In this document: positions 19,273 through 28,217 of the stretch, piece after piece
Numbering within the stretch: position 1 is the stretch's first letter
How the letters are laid out: each line of letters begins with the position of its first letter
Assembly: GCA_029209985.1 (NCBI GenBank)
Contig: JARGNZ010000011.1
Span: 38,045-102,044, forward strand
DNA length: 64,000 nt
Direction of reading: 5' to 3'
DNA from: Parvibaculaceae bacterium
GTDB lineage: Bacteria > Pseudomonadota > Alphaproteobacteria > Parvibaculales > Parvibaculaceae
The notes under the pieces: model-generated
The model's input: the letters and a program-made list of their open reading frames with translations, nothing else
The model's database searches: none
What the model was told of the DNA's origin: nothing
Translations under genes and position numbers: made by a program

Positions 19273-19866
19273 TTAAGAATGTGCCAGTGTCTCAAAATAA
19301 GCTTTGCCCGGCTCTGGATTGTAAGAGAAATCTTTGCCCACATCACCGGAGACACCGTCAAAAGCGCCCGGTGTCAGCTCACACACGAGTAACCGAGACG
19401 CATCAACCGGCCCCGGCATGACGATTTGCCCTTGCGGCACAGGCTTAAACCCAACCTTGGCATAATAAGGCGCGTCGCCCACAAGGATGACCAATTTATG
19501 CCCCTTGTCACGGGCCACATCGAGCGCATGCCCCATAAGCTTCAAGCCGCCCCCTTGGCCACGCACGGTGGGATCCATCGCGAGCGGTCCCAGCATAATA
19601 GCAGGAGTTTGACCCAACAAAACCGGCCAAAAACGCAAAGAACCAACCATGTGGGCAGCATGCCCAGAAGTGCTAGAGACATCAGAAGAAGTGCCATCCG
19701 CCCCAACGTCATCGCACCACGCCACAAAGTTCAAGTCCTCCAGTGCGCGCACCCCTTCGCGTAAACGGTAAGCAGTTTTCGCATATCGGCCAGGGCCAAA
19801 AGCACGGTTCAGCAGGGCTTCGACATCAGAACGATCACGAGGTTCTTCTTTGGAAATATGAAACAT
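19273..19866 (-). CDS. GNAT-family N-acetyltransferase
   Basis: This 197-residue protein has the acetyl-CoA loop RGQGGGLKLMGHALDVARDKGHKLVILVGD in its centre and starts FHISKEEPRDRSDVEALL. It resembles the YhbS-like group of putative N-acetyltransferases; the substrate is unknown. Leftward, convergent with the MoxR operon. Residues 70-85 form a Ser, Asp and Gly-rich insertion. Confidence 0.87.
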   Translation of the reverse strand: MFHISKEEPRDRSDVEALLNRAFGPGRYAKTAYRLREGVRALEDLNFVAWCDDVGADGTSSDVSSTSGHAAHMVGSLRFWPVLLGQTPAIMLGPLAMDPTVRGQGGGLKLMGHALDVARDKGHKLVILVGDAPYYAKVGFKPVPQGQIVMPGPVDASRLLVCELTPGAFDGVSGDVGKDFSYNPEPGKAYFETLAHS

Positions 19867-20295
19867 GGAAATTCTCGGTTCTCAAAACGGTCTATTGAAA
19901 AGATGGCTTTTCAGGGAGCGGTTTAGAGGCCGAGTGCAACACCTGCCATAATGTTAGCAGGACGCAGACACAGGCCGACCACCACAAACCCCTAATCGGG
20001 TGTTTGCGCAGCGTCGTCGTCGCTGGTCGGTTTTATGTGTCATCATCTTCATCCTAAAAGGTGCAGGTCGTCAAAACCTTGCAACAAAAAGGGATTATCA
20101 CGCAGAATAAGGACCGTCCAGCAAAACCGTCAGGCTAGAAGAAGCGCAAAATTTAGCCCCCAAAGCCATTTGTCCGACATTCCGCCTCCAATGGCATAAA
20201 GAAGACTGGCAGAGCCCTTCTCAACCCGGTAGTTTTCTGCCAACGGGAAGCGAACCTCGCTTCAAACAGACATCCCTTTACGTTAGGAAAATACT
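19867..20295. other. 429-base intergenic region between GNAT and SDR genes
   Basis: It must contain divergent promoters. A 32-codon reverse frame rich in Arg and Cys begins near 20047 but has no family resemblance, and I do not call it. TTAGGA at 20284-20289 is the likely ribosome-binding site of the SDR gene. No tRNA, riboswitch or terminator was recognised. Confidence 0.45.
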
Positions 20296-21210
20296 ATGGG
20301 TCTCTTGGACGGCAAAACAGTTCTCATCACTGGCGCTGGGCGCGGCATCGGCGAAGCCTGTGCCCTCATGGCAGCCGAACACGGCGCCAATGTTGTCGTA
20401 AATGATCTCGGTGCCTCCCTGACAGGCGACGATGCGGGGGGCGCGGGTCCTGCCGATGACGTTGTTAAAAAGATTAAAGCCGCTGGCGGCAATGCCGTTG
20501 CCAACTCAGACAGCGTGTCAGACCGCAAAGGCGTGGACTACATGGTGCAACAAGCCATGGACGAATTTGGAGGCCTTGACACCATCATCAACCCAGCCGG
20601 GATTCTGCGTGATGGTATGTTCCACAAAATGTCAGAAGACGATTGGGATGCGGTGATCGATGTACACTTGAAAGGGTCTTTCAATGTGACACGCGCCGCC
20701 ATTGAACATTTCCGCGATAAAGAGTCTGGCAACTTTGTGCTCTTCACTTCTACGTCTGGCTTAATCGGGAACATTGGCCAAGCCAATTATGCCGCCGCCA
20801 AAATGGGGATTGCAGGCCTGTCTCGCATTATTGCCATGGAAGGTGAGCGCAGAAACATTCGCTCCAACATCATCGCCCCCTTCGCATGGACCCGCATGAT
20901 CGCCTCCATCCCGGTAAAAGACGAAGCCGGTGCGCAACGTGTGGAACGGATGAAAAATGCCATGCGCCCCGAACAAGTCGCCAATTTGTCCATCGCGCTC
21001 TCAGCACCTGAGTGTAAAACCAGTGGCCAAATTTTTGTCGTGCGCGGCAACGAGTTGGTGTTGTTCAATCAACCACGCCCGGTTAAAAGCGTCGCTCGAT
21101 TGGAAGGCTGGAACCCGGAGACAATTTTGAGCCATGCCCTTCCTTCCATGGAAGCCAGCATGACAGACCTTGGCGCCTCAGCTTCTGTCTTTTCTTGGGA
21201 ACCTATTTAA
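20296..21210 (+). CDS. SDR-family oxidoreductase (hydroxyacyl-CoA dehydrogenase-like)
   Basis: This 304-residue NAD(P)-dependent dehydrogenase has the cofactor motif TGAGRGIGEA near residue 12, the NPAG motif (NNAG in most relatives) and the catalytic Ser with YAAAK. The ENDLGASLTGDD-like insertion after strand 2 resembles the 3-hydroxyacyl-CoA dehydrogenase part of peroxisomal multifunctional enzyme 2. A role in beta-oxidation or acyl-chain reduction is inferred. Stands alone with its own terminator. Confidence 0.88.
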   Translation: MGLLDGKTVLITGAGRGIGEACALMAAEHGANVVVNDLGASLTGDDAGGAGPADDVVKKIKAAGGNAVANSDSVSDRKGVDYMVQQAMDEFGGLDTIINPAGILRDGMFHKMSEDDWDAVIDVHLKGSFNVTRAAIEHFRDKESGNFVLFTSTSGLIGNIGQANYAAAKMGIAGLSRIIAMEGERRNIRSNIIAPFAWTRMIASIPVKDEAGAQRVERMKNAMRPEQVANLSIALSAPECKTSGQIFVVRGNELVLFNQPRPVKSVARLEGWNPETILSHALPSMEASMTDLGASASVFSWEPI

Positions 21211-21233
21211 TCCCGTCAGCACACACGACAAAC

Positions 21234-21261
21234 AAAGGCCGCGTCTTCGATGCGGCCTTTT
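21234..21261 (+). terminator. Rho-independent terminator after SDR gene
   Basis: AAAGGCCGC, loop, GCGGCCTTTT. The perfect 9-base stem and T tract lie 24 bases after the SDR stop. The stem reads symmetrically, so it could also serve the leftward direction poorly. Confidence 0.85.
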
Positions 21262-21289
21262 GCGTACGCCAATAAGGTACGTGCAGAGA

Positions 21290-22213
21290 TTATTTAAACA
21301 CACCCAACCAAGGCGCACGGCCCTCTCCGAGCTTTTCCACCATAAAGTCAATGAAAGCCCGCACCTTGCCGGGCAAATGTCGCCGTGCTCCATAGATCAC
21401 CTGCAAGGTGAGTTTCGGTGCGGCCTCATACTCAGGTAAAAGCTGCACCAATTGCCCCGATGCGACATAAGGATAAAGAATAAAGTCTGGCCAATTGGCA
21501 ATGCCATGCCCCTCTAACAACGGTGCAATCAAAGCTTCCGACGTTGTAGCCGACAAGCTCCCTGACACGGGGATCACGTGTTCCTGCCCATCCGCTCCAA
21601 TGAATCGCCAACGGTCAAAATGCGGATCTAAACTATAGCGCAAGCAATTATGCTCCCGTAGGTCCTCAGGCGTCTTCGGAGCCCCATGCTTTTCTAAATA
21701 AGCGGGCGCCGCCACCACATAGCGTTGGATCGGTGCAAGCTGGCGCACAATCAAACTTGAATCTTTAAGCTGGCCAATCCGCACCCCCACATCATAGCCC
21801 CCGTCGACAAAATCAATACTGTGATCGGTCAAGTCAAGGTCGAGCTTCACATCTGGATAACGGGTCATAAATTCAGACAAAAAGGGAGAAAGCTCGTTGA
21901 TCGCAAAGGTGATCGGCCCGCTCACCCGTAACAATCCGCTCACAGTGCCCGCCGTCTGGCTTGCAATGGCCTCCACATCGCCGGCAACTTCCAACATGCG
22001 CTCTGCCCCCAACAACACCTCTTCGCCCGTAGGTGTAAGGGACAAGCGCCGCGTGGTGCGGTTGAGCAAACGCACGCCCAGCTCTTCTTCCAAAGCACTA
22101 ATGTGGCGGCTCACCGCCCCCTTTGACATGCGCAAGTCCTTTGCCGCAGCCGTAAAGCTCCCGGTGGATACAACACGCTCAAATATCCGCAATAAGTTCA
22201 AGTCCATCGCCAT
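21290..22213 (-). CDS. LysR-family transcriptional regulator
   Basis: This 307-residue regulator has an N-terminal winged HTH (FTAAAKDLRMSKGAVSRHISALEEELGVRLLNRTTRR, shown here as a single family signature) and a C-terminal substrate domain, in the AaeR/DhcR-like subgroup. A second ATG two codons in is an equally good start. It is divergent from wrbA across 115 bases, and probably controls wrbA and the next gene. See the palindrome at 22222-22239. Confidence 0.92.
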   Translation of the reverse strand: MAMDLNLLRIFERVVSTGSFTAAAKDLRMSKGAVSRHISALEEELGVRLLNRTTRRLSLTPTGEEVLLGAERMLEVAGDVEAIASQTAGTVSGLLRVSGPITFAINELSPFLSEFMTRYPDVKLDLDLTDHSIDFVDGGYDVGVRIGQLKDSSLIVRQLAPIQRYVVAAPAYLEKHGAPKTPEDLREHNCLRYSLDPHFDRWRFIGADGQEHVIPVSGSLSATTSEALIAPLLEGHGIANWPDFILYPYVASGQLVQLLPEYEAAPKLTLQVIYGARRHLPGKVRAFIDFMVEKLGEGRAPWLGVFK

Positions 22214-22221
22214 ATTAGAAC

Positions 22222-22239
22222 CATATACGAAACAATATG
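22222..22239. promoter_or_regulatory. Candidate LysR operator in the lysR/wrbA gap
   Basis: CATAT, eight bases, ATATG forms a dyad in the AT-rich 115-base gap. It includes the T-N11-A spacing typical of LysR sites. It begins 9 bases upstream of the lysR start, which suits autoregulation. Evidence is pattern only. Confidence 0.4.
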
Positions 22240-22328
22240 TTATTGAAAAGCCATATTATCATTATTGTTGGCGCTAATTATATCTACCTCACATCAACGA
22301 AACGTAACGCTCAACAGTGAGGCATCCC

Positions 22329-22934
22329 ATGACTACTCCCAAAATTCTCGTTCTTTATCACTCTTCCTACGGCCACATCGAAACATTGGCACAAGCCATT
22401 GCAGAAGGCGCACGCAGCGCCGATGCGGACGTAACCGTAAAACGCGTGCCCGAAACAATGTCAGTTGAACAAATGGCGGGCGCAGGCATGAAGACCGACC
22501 AAGCCGCCGACATTGCCACCCCTGAAGAACTTGCCGATTACGACGGTATTCTATTTGGCACCCCCACGCGCTTCGGCAATATGTCTGGCCAAATGCGTCA
22601 ATTCCTCGATCAAACAGGGGGTCTGTGGGCGCAAGGAAAATTACAGGGCAAAGTCGGCTCTGTGTTTGTCTCCAGTGGTTCAGGGGCCGGGAATGAAACC
22701 ACCATCACGTCCTTCCACACCACCCTTCTGCACCACGGTATGGTCATCTCTGGCGTGCCTTACGCCATTCCAGAAATGGCCGACACCTCAGAAGTACGCG
22801 GCGGCTCCCCTTACGGCGCAGGCACGATTGCAGGCAATGATGGGGCGAGAACAGTATCGGACATCGAAAAAAGCATCGCTCATTTTCAAGGCGCCCGCGT
22901 GGCACACCTAGCAGGCAAACTAATCGCCTCCTAA
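22329..22934 (+). CDS. wrbA: NAD(P)H:quinone oxidoreductase, WrbA family
   Basis: This FMN-dependent enzyme of 201 residues reduces quinones by two electrons and so avoids semiquinones. It shows the flavodoxin phosphate loop [10 protein letters not shown] near the N-terminus, the [24 protein letters not shown] stretch and [11 protein letters not shown] at the end, all WrbA hallmarks. The ATG at 22329 has GTGAGG upstream and is preferred to an ATG four codons earlier. Confidence 0.95.
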   Translation: MTTPKILVLYHSSYGHIETLAQAIAEGARSADADVTVKRVPETMSVEQMAGAGMKTDQAADIATPEELADYDGILFGTPTRFGNMSGQMRQFLDQTGGLWAQGKLQGKVGSVFVSSGSGAGNETTITSFHTTLLHHGMVISGVPYAIPEMADTSEVRGGSPYGAGTIAGNDGARTVSDIEKSIAHFQGARVAHLAGKLIAS

Positions 22935-22994
22935 CCGCCACAACTCCGCACAGCCCCTATAGGGCACACGATAGACAGACCGAAAGGAACTTCC

Positions 22995-23960
22995 ATGGGA
23001 CACTTAGCAAACGGCAAATGGCTTGATGAATGGTACGACACCAAATCAACAGGCGGAAAATTCGCCCGGACCCAAGCCCAATTTCGTAATTGGGTGACCA
23101 TGGATGGTTCCCCCGGTCCAACAGGGAGCGGCGGCTTTATCCCCGAAAGCGGCCGCTACCACCTCTACATCTCTCATGCTTGCCCATGGGCCAACCGCAC
23201 GGCAATTTTTCGCACCCTCAAGGGACTAGAACCACACATTGGTATCAGTGTCGTCGATGCCTATATGGGAGCGGAAGGATGGACCTTTGGCCAAGAAGCA
23301 GGCAGCAAGCCCGATAGTTTATTGGGCAAAACCCGCGCTTACGAAATTTATCTCGAAGCAAACCCAACCTATACAGGCCGCGTGACGGTGCCAATTTTAT
23401 GGGACACACAGCTTCACACAATCGTCTCCAACGAGAGTGCAGACATCATCCGCATGTTCAATTCAGCCTTTAATGGGCTTGAGGGAGTAACCGCTGATAC
23501 AAACTTCTATCCGGCAGAATTGGCCGACGAAATCAACGCCGTCAACGATCCGATCTACAACGACATCAACAACGGCGTTTACAAAGCCGGTTTTGCCACC
23601 AGCACAGCCGCATACGAAGAAGCCGTCACCGCTCTTTTTGAACGCCTTGATTGGGTGGAAGAAAAATTGAGCCGCCAGCCTTATCTTGTCGGTGATCGCT
23701 TAACGGAAGCTGATTGGCGCTTGTTCACAACTCTCATTCGGTTTGACCCCGTCTATGTGGGGCATTTCAAATGCAACATCCGCCGCATCGCAGATTATAA
23801 AAACATCTACGCCTATATGAAAAAGCTCTATCAACACCCCGGCGTGGCCAAAACCATCAACTTCGATCATATCAAGCGCCACTACTACACCAGCCACAAA
23901 ACCATCAACCCAACCGGCATTGTGCCCCTTGGCCCTGATTTATCAGACTTAGAGCGATAA
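22995..23960 (+). CDS. yqjG: Glutathionyl-hydroquinone reductase (Xi-class GST)
   Basis: This 321-residue thiol-transferase reduces glutathionyl-hydroquinones. The active-site motif CPWA lies in SHACPWANRTAIFRTLKGL near residue 60, the position of the catalytic Cys in YqjG-type enzymes. The helical C-terminal domain with RLTEADWRLFTTLIRFDPVYVGHFKCN is typical. A GAAAGGAA site precedes the ATG. It lies 60 bases after wrbA on the same strand; together they form a quinone detoxification pair. Confidence 0.94.
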   Translation: MGHLANGKWLDEWYDTKSTGGKFARTQAQFRNWVTMDGSPGPTGSGGFIPESGRYHLYISHACPWANRTAIFRTLKGLEPHIGISVVDAYMGAEGWTFGQEAGSKPDSLLGKTRAYEIYLEANPTYTGRVTVPILWDTQLHTIVSNESADIIRMFNSAFNGLEGVTADTNFYPAELADEINAVNDPIYNDINNGVYKAGFATSTAAYEEAVTALFERLDWVEEKLSRQPYLVGDRLTEADWRLFTTLIRFDPVYVGHFKCNIRRIADYKNIYAYMKKLYQHPGVAKTINFDHIKRHYYTSHKTINPTGIVPLGPDLSDLER

Positions 23961-23970
23961 GACGGGCTGC

Positions 23971-24964
23971 CTATCCTGCCAAGGACGTAAAGATACGCGG
24001 CAAGCCTGTGAACAGGCTGGTGATGTAAAGCGCATAAAAGCTAACAAAAACCAGGCCTTCCGAGCGAACCATTCTCTTGCCTGTCAACAGCACGGGCAAG
24101 AGAACAATGGAGGCCAACAGCATGACCCACACATCATAAGACGCGATTTGAGCCGGGACATCGACATCAACAATCAAAGAAGTGATGCCAAGAATACCCA
24201 AAATATTGACGATATTACTGCCCAAGATATTGCCGATCGCCACATCACCGCGCCCGCGAACCGCCGCCATAATAGAAACAGCCAGCTCAGGTAAGGACGT
24301 GCCGACAGCGACCAAAGACAACCCAATCACAGCCTCCGACACGCCAAATTGCGTGGCAATGGCAACCGCCCCCTCCACAAGCAAATCAGCGCCGAACACA
24401 ACACTGGCAATGCCCGCCACCAACAAAGGCAACGTCACAAAATAGCTTTGCGACATGCCTTTCAGTTCATCCACCGCTGCCGCACTCTCAGCAATGACGC
24501 TGTTTTTAGAGGCCCGCCGACGGTCCACCCAGTAGCTAAAGACAACATAAACCGCTAACAAAAGCAGGAACAGCGTGCCTTGCGCCGCCGTGATGGCGCC
24601 CGTGAGACACACAGCCGCAAAAGCAATGGTCACAGCCAACATGAAAAGGCCGTCGCGCAAAATCACACTACGCTCAGGATGAAGGGTTTGGATCAGGGCG
24701 GTGATGCCCAGCACCAAAAATATATTTGAAATATTACTGCCGACAACACTCCCAACCGTAATCCCTGATTCCCCCCCCAAGGGCGGCGGTGATGGCGACA
24801 GTAAGCTCTGGTGCACTAGTACCAAAAGCGACAATGGTCAGCCCAATCAAGACCGGCGACACGTTGAGACGTCCGGCCAAGGCCACAGCAGCGCGCACCA
24901 ACACTTCACCGCCAACGCATAAAAGCGCCAAGCCCATCAAGACATAAACATACATTGTCATCAT
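23971..24964 (-). pseudogene. Na+/Ca2+ antiporter family protein, frameshifted
   Basis: The reverse strand encodes a CaCA-type exchanger of about 330 residues split by one frameshift. The two inverted alpha repeats are both readable: AFGTSAPELTVAI...GSVVGSNISNI in the first half and AVGTSLPELAVSI...NILGSNIVNI in the second. The first frame (24964 to about 24771) breaks at a run of eight Gs on the coding strand (Cs at 24771-24778), and the second frame begins right there. With seven Gs the whole protein is in frame with no residue lost. The rest of the gene has no other defect, so this is a recent mutation, a slippage site or a sequencing error. Confidence 0.85.
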
Positions 24965-25093
24965 CACCCCACACCCTGTCCGGGTTCATCAAATATTACA
25001 GCGCACCCACGACACAACGGGGCATAGTCTAATATGGTAGTGAAGAGGCCAATCACCAAGGAACAAGTTCACTCCTGCGTGAGTACCGCAAGG

Positions 25094-25561
25094 CTACCAA
25101 AATTCCGGAGGCGGAGAACTCGTTAAGACCTCGCGCATCCGCATCAATGTAGAACCCGTTGTCCCCTCTGGGGCCTCGTCCAAGTGGAAAAATCCAAATT
25201 CCGCAATTTCACGGTTTGGGCGCGGTTCCATCTCATAGTCCCGCACCAAATAAAGCGCGACGTGATCGGATTTATGTTCGCGGAAATTGGCAAAGACACC
25301 GATCAAAGGAGCCTCGCCCCGCACCAATACGCCAACCTCCTCATCCAACTCCCGAACCATAGCCTCGCGCAAAGTTTCATTTTTATCAACACCGCCACCG
25401 GGTAAATACCAGCCGGGAATATAGGTGTGGCGCACCAGTAAAATACGGCCCTCGCCATCTTGCACAACGCCCCGCGCCCCTGCCGTAAGCGGGCGTGTGA
25501 TGCGCCAATAGAGTTGCAGAAAAAAGCGAACTATCGGCCAAATTACGCGTCGCAACATCAT
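25094..25561 (-). CDS. NUDIX hydrolase
   Basis: This 155-residue protein has an intact NUDIX box: GGGVDKNETLREAMVRELDEEVG. The N-terminus carries one hydrophobic stretch before ARGVVQDGEGRILLVRHTY. The substrate cannot be told. A GGAG ribosome-binding site lies 5 bases ahead of the first of two adjacent ATGs. Leftward, next to the antiporter gene. Confidence 0.87.
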   Translation of the reverse strand: MMLRRVIWPIVRFFLQLYWRITRPLTAGARGVVQDGEGRILLVRHTYIPGWYLPGGGVDKNETLREAMVRELDEEVGVLVRGEAPLIGVFANFREHKSDHVALYLVRDYEMEPRPNREIAEFGFFHLDEAPEGTTGSTLMRMREVLTSSPPPEFW

Positions 25562-25695
25562 TTAAGCTCCCTGCTCCTCTAGGTTCAACGGTCTTCTCCT
25601 TCATCTTTAGCTAACCATACCGCGTTAAGCTGGCCCTGAGTGCATTTTATCAGTTCAGAGACAAGAGTCTGGAACAAAGCATCGCCGGGGGGCAC

Positions 25696-26346
25696 ATGTC
25701 ACAATCAAATGATTTTCAACCTGATCCAAATCAGCTTATCGCGCGAACCGGTGAGGAAGTTGATTTTCGTGGCCGCCACCTGCAAATATCAGTTGAAACA
25801 CTCGAATTGGCGCTCACGACAATCACCAAAATTGAGGCATGTTTGAGCGAAATGGCCGAATCCGTGCTCGACGCGCGCATGGACACCAGCCGAGTGGCCC
25901 AACAATTAGCCATTCAAGAAACATATCAATACGAGCGCTATCAAATCGAAACATTATTAAAGGCCACGCCCAAACAAGTGCGCCAACTTCTTCGCACCCA
26001 AGTTAAAGAAGAACTCTTGAACTTTGACCCTGCCGGGTCGCTCAAAATCCGCTTACCAGCGATCAACCTCACACCCGACAAAAGCGGCTTAGATGTGCCC
26101 GAAGGCCGCCGGGCTTTCCGCTCTCCAAAAGCATTAGCACAAACCACAGCGCACCTTGACCACGCCTTAGAGGTGGTCAAACACATGAAGCGCCATTTTG
26201 CCGAGACCTTGGGCGTCTTAAACGAGCAATTGGACCAAGTAGAACGTCTGGGTGCCCCCGCATGGAGTGCCAAACGGCCGTCCCATTCGCTCAAAACCGA
26301 TACATGCAACAACACTCATTACGAGCAAAATCAGCCGCCAACCTAA
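25696..26346 (+). CDS. Hypothetical helical protein beside signalling genes
   Basis: This 216-residue protein is not recognised. It is hydrophilic, mostly helical, and has no signal peptide or membrane segment. Residues 27-70 and 150-185 look like amphipathic helices, possibly coiled coil. It lies 119 bases upstream of a receiver / Hpt-like / receiver-like trio on the same strand and may belong to the same signalling output, but nothing in it shows this directly. Confidence 0.6.
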   Translation: MSQSNDFQPDPNQLIARTGEEVDFRGRHLQISVETLELALTTITKIEACLSEMAESVLDARMDTSRVAQQLAIQETYQYERYQIETLLKATPKQVRQLLRTQVKEELLNFDPAGSLKIRLPAINLTPDKSGLDVPEGRRAFRSPKALAQTTAHLDHALEVVKHMKRHFAETLGVLNEQLDQVERLGAPAWSAKRPSHSLKTDTCNNTHYEQNQPPT

Positions 26347-26402
26347 TATATTTTTAACTTAATCAAGCTAATTTAGACCCCGGGTGAAGCTTCATATTCA
26401 TA

Positions 26403-26424
26403 CGTATGCGTGGCGTATGCGTGG
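26403..26424. repeat. 11-base tandem repeat upstream of receiver gene
   Basis: CGTATGCGTGG occurs twice without a gap, 42 bases upstream of the receiver gene start. It could be a regulator site, as two in-phase copies one helical turn apart would place protein on one DNA face. Confidence 0.5.
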
Positions 26425-26465
26425 ATTGAAGTGGATATTCTGAGTGAATATTCAGGGGTGATATT

Positions 26466-26990
26466 GTGAGTGAAACAGACCAATTATTTGCGCGGCTGCA
26501 TGTCCTCATCGTTGAAGACAGTGCCCATATGCGCCAGCTTCTTTCTGCAATGCTGCAAGCTTTGGGCGTGAAAGATATTATCATTGCCAAATGCGGCGAT
26601 GAAGGTTTGGAAAAACTCCATTCACACACTCCAGACATCGTTTTGACAGATGCCGCGATGGAGCCAACCGACGGCTTTGCCTTCGTGGAGCGCCTGCGGC
26701 ACCTTGACTCCCAAGTCCAATCATCCCTCCCCGTTATTATGATTTCTGGCCACCGTGAACGCGAACTCATTGAACGCGCCCGCGATGTTGGCGTCACAGA
26801 GTATTTGGCCAAACCGGTCACCGCTGTTGGGCTTTACTCCCGACTGATAGAAGCCGCTGCAAACCCACGCCCCTTCATCAAAACAGAAAATTTCCTAGGC
26901 CCAGATCGCAGACGTCGGGATCAAAAATATGACGGCCCTGACCGTCGCGGTGCCACGCCCCCTGCCGAGACTGCACGGTGGGAGCTATAA
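26466..26990 (+). CDS. Response regulator receiver protein with basic tail
   Basis: This 174-residue protein begins at GTG. The receiver domain keeps the acidic pair ED at residues 17-18, the phospho-acceptor Asp at 62 (IVLTDAAMEP), the Ser of IMISG and the Lys of LAKPV. No DNA-binding domain follows. The tail FIKTENFLGPDRRRRDQKYDGPDRRG is charged; similar GPDRRRR tails occur on other alphaproteobacterial single-domain receivers. It heads a three-gene set with the Hpt-like protein (2 bases after it). Confidence 0.85.
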   Translation: MSETDQLFARLHVLIVEDSAHMRQLLSAMLQALGVKDIIIAKCGDEGLEKLHSHTPDIVLTDAAMEPTDGFAFVERLRHLDSQVQSSLPVIMISGHRERELIERARDVGVTEYLAKPVTAVGLYSRLIEAAANPRPFIKTENFLGPDRRRRDQKYDGPDRRGATPPAETARWEL

Positions 26991-26992
26991 GC

Positions 26993-27514
26993 ATGCCACA
27001 ATCAAATCAAATCAGAACCGCTGAAGTCATTCAAGTGCCAAGCATTGTAAGAACAAAGTTAGGTGCCGGTGCTTCCATTCCCATGCGTTTAGACCCTCGC
27101 GTCTTAAACAAATTGGAATCCGCCATCACCCATCTTGAAAAAGATTACGGCGACAAACTTAAAGACCAAATCACCCGCATGTTGCTTCTCATGAACGGCG
27201 TCGAAGAAGGCTTAAACGACGCGAAGACGGCCATGACGCAAGTGTATCAAATGACCCACGAAATTCGCGGTCTGGCAGGCACCTTCAAGCGCCCCCTCAC
27301 CAACCGCATTGCGGGAAACCTTTGCAGTTACATCGACGAGCTAGGCGACACGCTGGCAGACAGAACCATCACTCGGTTCCACATTGAAGCATTGTTTGCA
27401 GCCTCAGCCGTGACCCCAGAAGCCTCTGATGAAGTCGCTTTAAGTACCGTAGAGACATTAGAAGGCATGACCCGAGCCGCCCTTGCTCAAAATGCGGACA
27501 AAAACACCCCCTAA
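26993..27514 (+). CDS. Hpt-like phosphotransfer protein
   Basis: This protein of 173 residues has helical content and one HxxxG-type motif, MTHEIRGLAGTF, with a candidate phospho-accepting His at residue 89. The spacing resembles the histidine phosphotransfer (Hpt) core HxxKGxxxxxG. No kinase, receiver or DNA-binding domain is present. The ATG at 26993, 2 bases after the previous stop, has GGGAG upstream; an earlier GTG lies within that ribosome site. Its place between two receivers supports a phosphorelay role. Confidence 0.65.
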   Translation: MPQSNQIRTAEVIQVPSIVRTKLGAGASIPMRLDPRVLNKLESAITHLEKDYGDKLKDQITRMLLLMNGVEEGLNDAKTAMTQVYQMTHEIRGLAGTFKRPLTNRIAGNLCSYIDELGDTLADRTITRFHIEALFAASAVTPEASDEVALSTVETLEGMTRAALAQNADKNTP

Positions 27515-27543
27515 TCTACGCCCCTGTTGCCTAAGGACACGTC

Positions 27544-28047
27544 ATGGATACTTTCATCGACACCGACCAAAAGGAAGACCCACTCGCCGGCCTCTCCATC
27601 CAAGTGATCGAGGGCAGTGAGCATCTGTGTGGCGTTCTCACCATTCTGCTTGATGCAATGGGTGCGGCCAATGTCATGGTCGCCCATAACACTCAAACAG
27701 GCTTTCGGGATATCAAAAAGTTTTTGCCGGACCTGCTGATTGTCAATGCGGACCTCCCCGATCAAGCTGGCTATCAACTTGTCCGTACACTGCGCTGTCA
27801 CACCGACAGCCCCGACCGGCACATTCCTATTTTGCTGGTAACAAATGAAGACACCCCCACGTTTCGCCATAATGCCCTAGAGTGCGGCGCTGACGCATTT
27901 GTTGACACGCCCATTTCCCCCGAAAAACTCTATGAGGCATTGGTTTATACCTTTTTGTATGCCTCACCAGCTCCCACCTTAAACGGCGGGCCAACAGCAC
28001 ATGTGATGAGTGAAAAAGGTGGCATCAACGCCCCCACGATACACTAA
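27544..28047 (+). CDS. Degenerate response-regulator receiver protein
   Basis: This 167-residue protein keeps the receiver fold pattern (five hydrophobic strands and helices) but lacks key residues. The usual acidic pair is EG at residues 23-24, the phospho-acceptor Asp is Asn 68 in LLIVNADLP, and the conserved Lys is Thr 122 in VDTPIS. The Thr of LLVTNED is present. It is therefore a pseudo-receiver unlikely to be phosphorylated in the normal way. AAGGA precedes its ATG, 29 bases after the Hpt-like gene. Confidence 0.8.
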   Translation: MDTFIDTDQKEDPLAGLSIQVIEGSEHLCGVLTILLDAMGAANVMVAHNTQTGFRDIKKFLPDLLIVNADLPDQAGYQLVRTLRCHTDSPDRHIPILLVTNEDTPTFRHNALECGADAFVDTPISPEKLYEALVYTFLYASPAPTLNGGPTAHVMSEKGGINAPTIH

Positions 28048-28217
28048 CACATTGAAAATACTTGATATTTTACCAAAACCTCCTCTCGTTCGATTAAAGT
28101 GACACAGGCGTCATCTTATTGGACAAGCCTCCTTTATTGCGTATACTGAACGTTGAATAGGGAATGCCCGGCCACCGACACCAGATCGACCACCGGGCTG
28201 TTTTGGAGGAAACACCG

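Noticed and set aside
19950..20047. Reverse-strand frame of 32 codons rich in Arg and Cys, possible leader peptide
   Set aside because: Short, no family resemblance, and no attenuator-like hairpins before the GNAT gene.
25640..25846. Short forward frame overlapping the start of the helical protein gene
   Set aside because: No family resemblance, and it overlaps the better supported frame at 25696.
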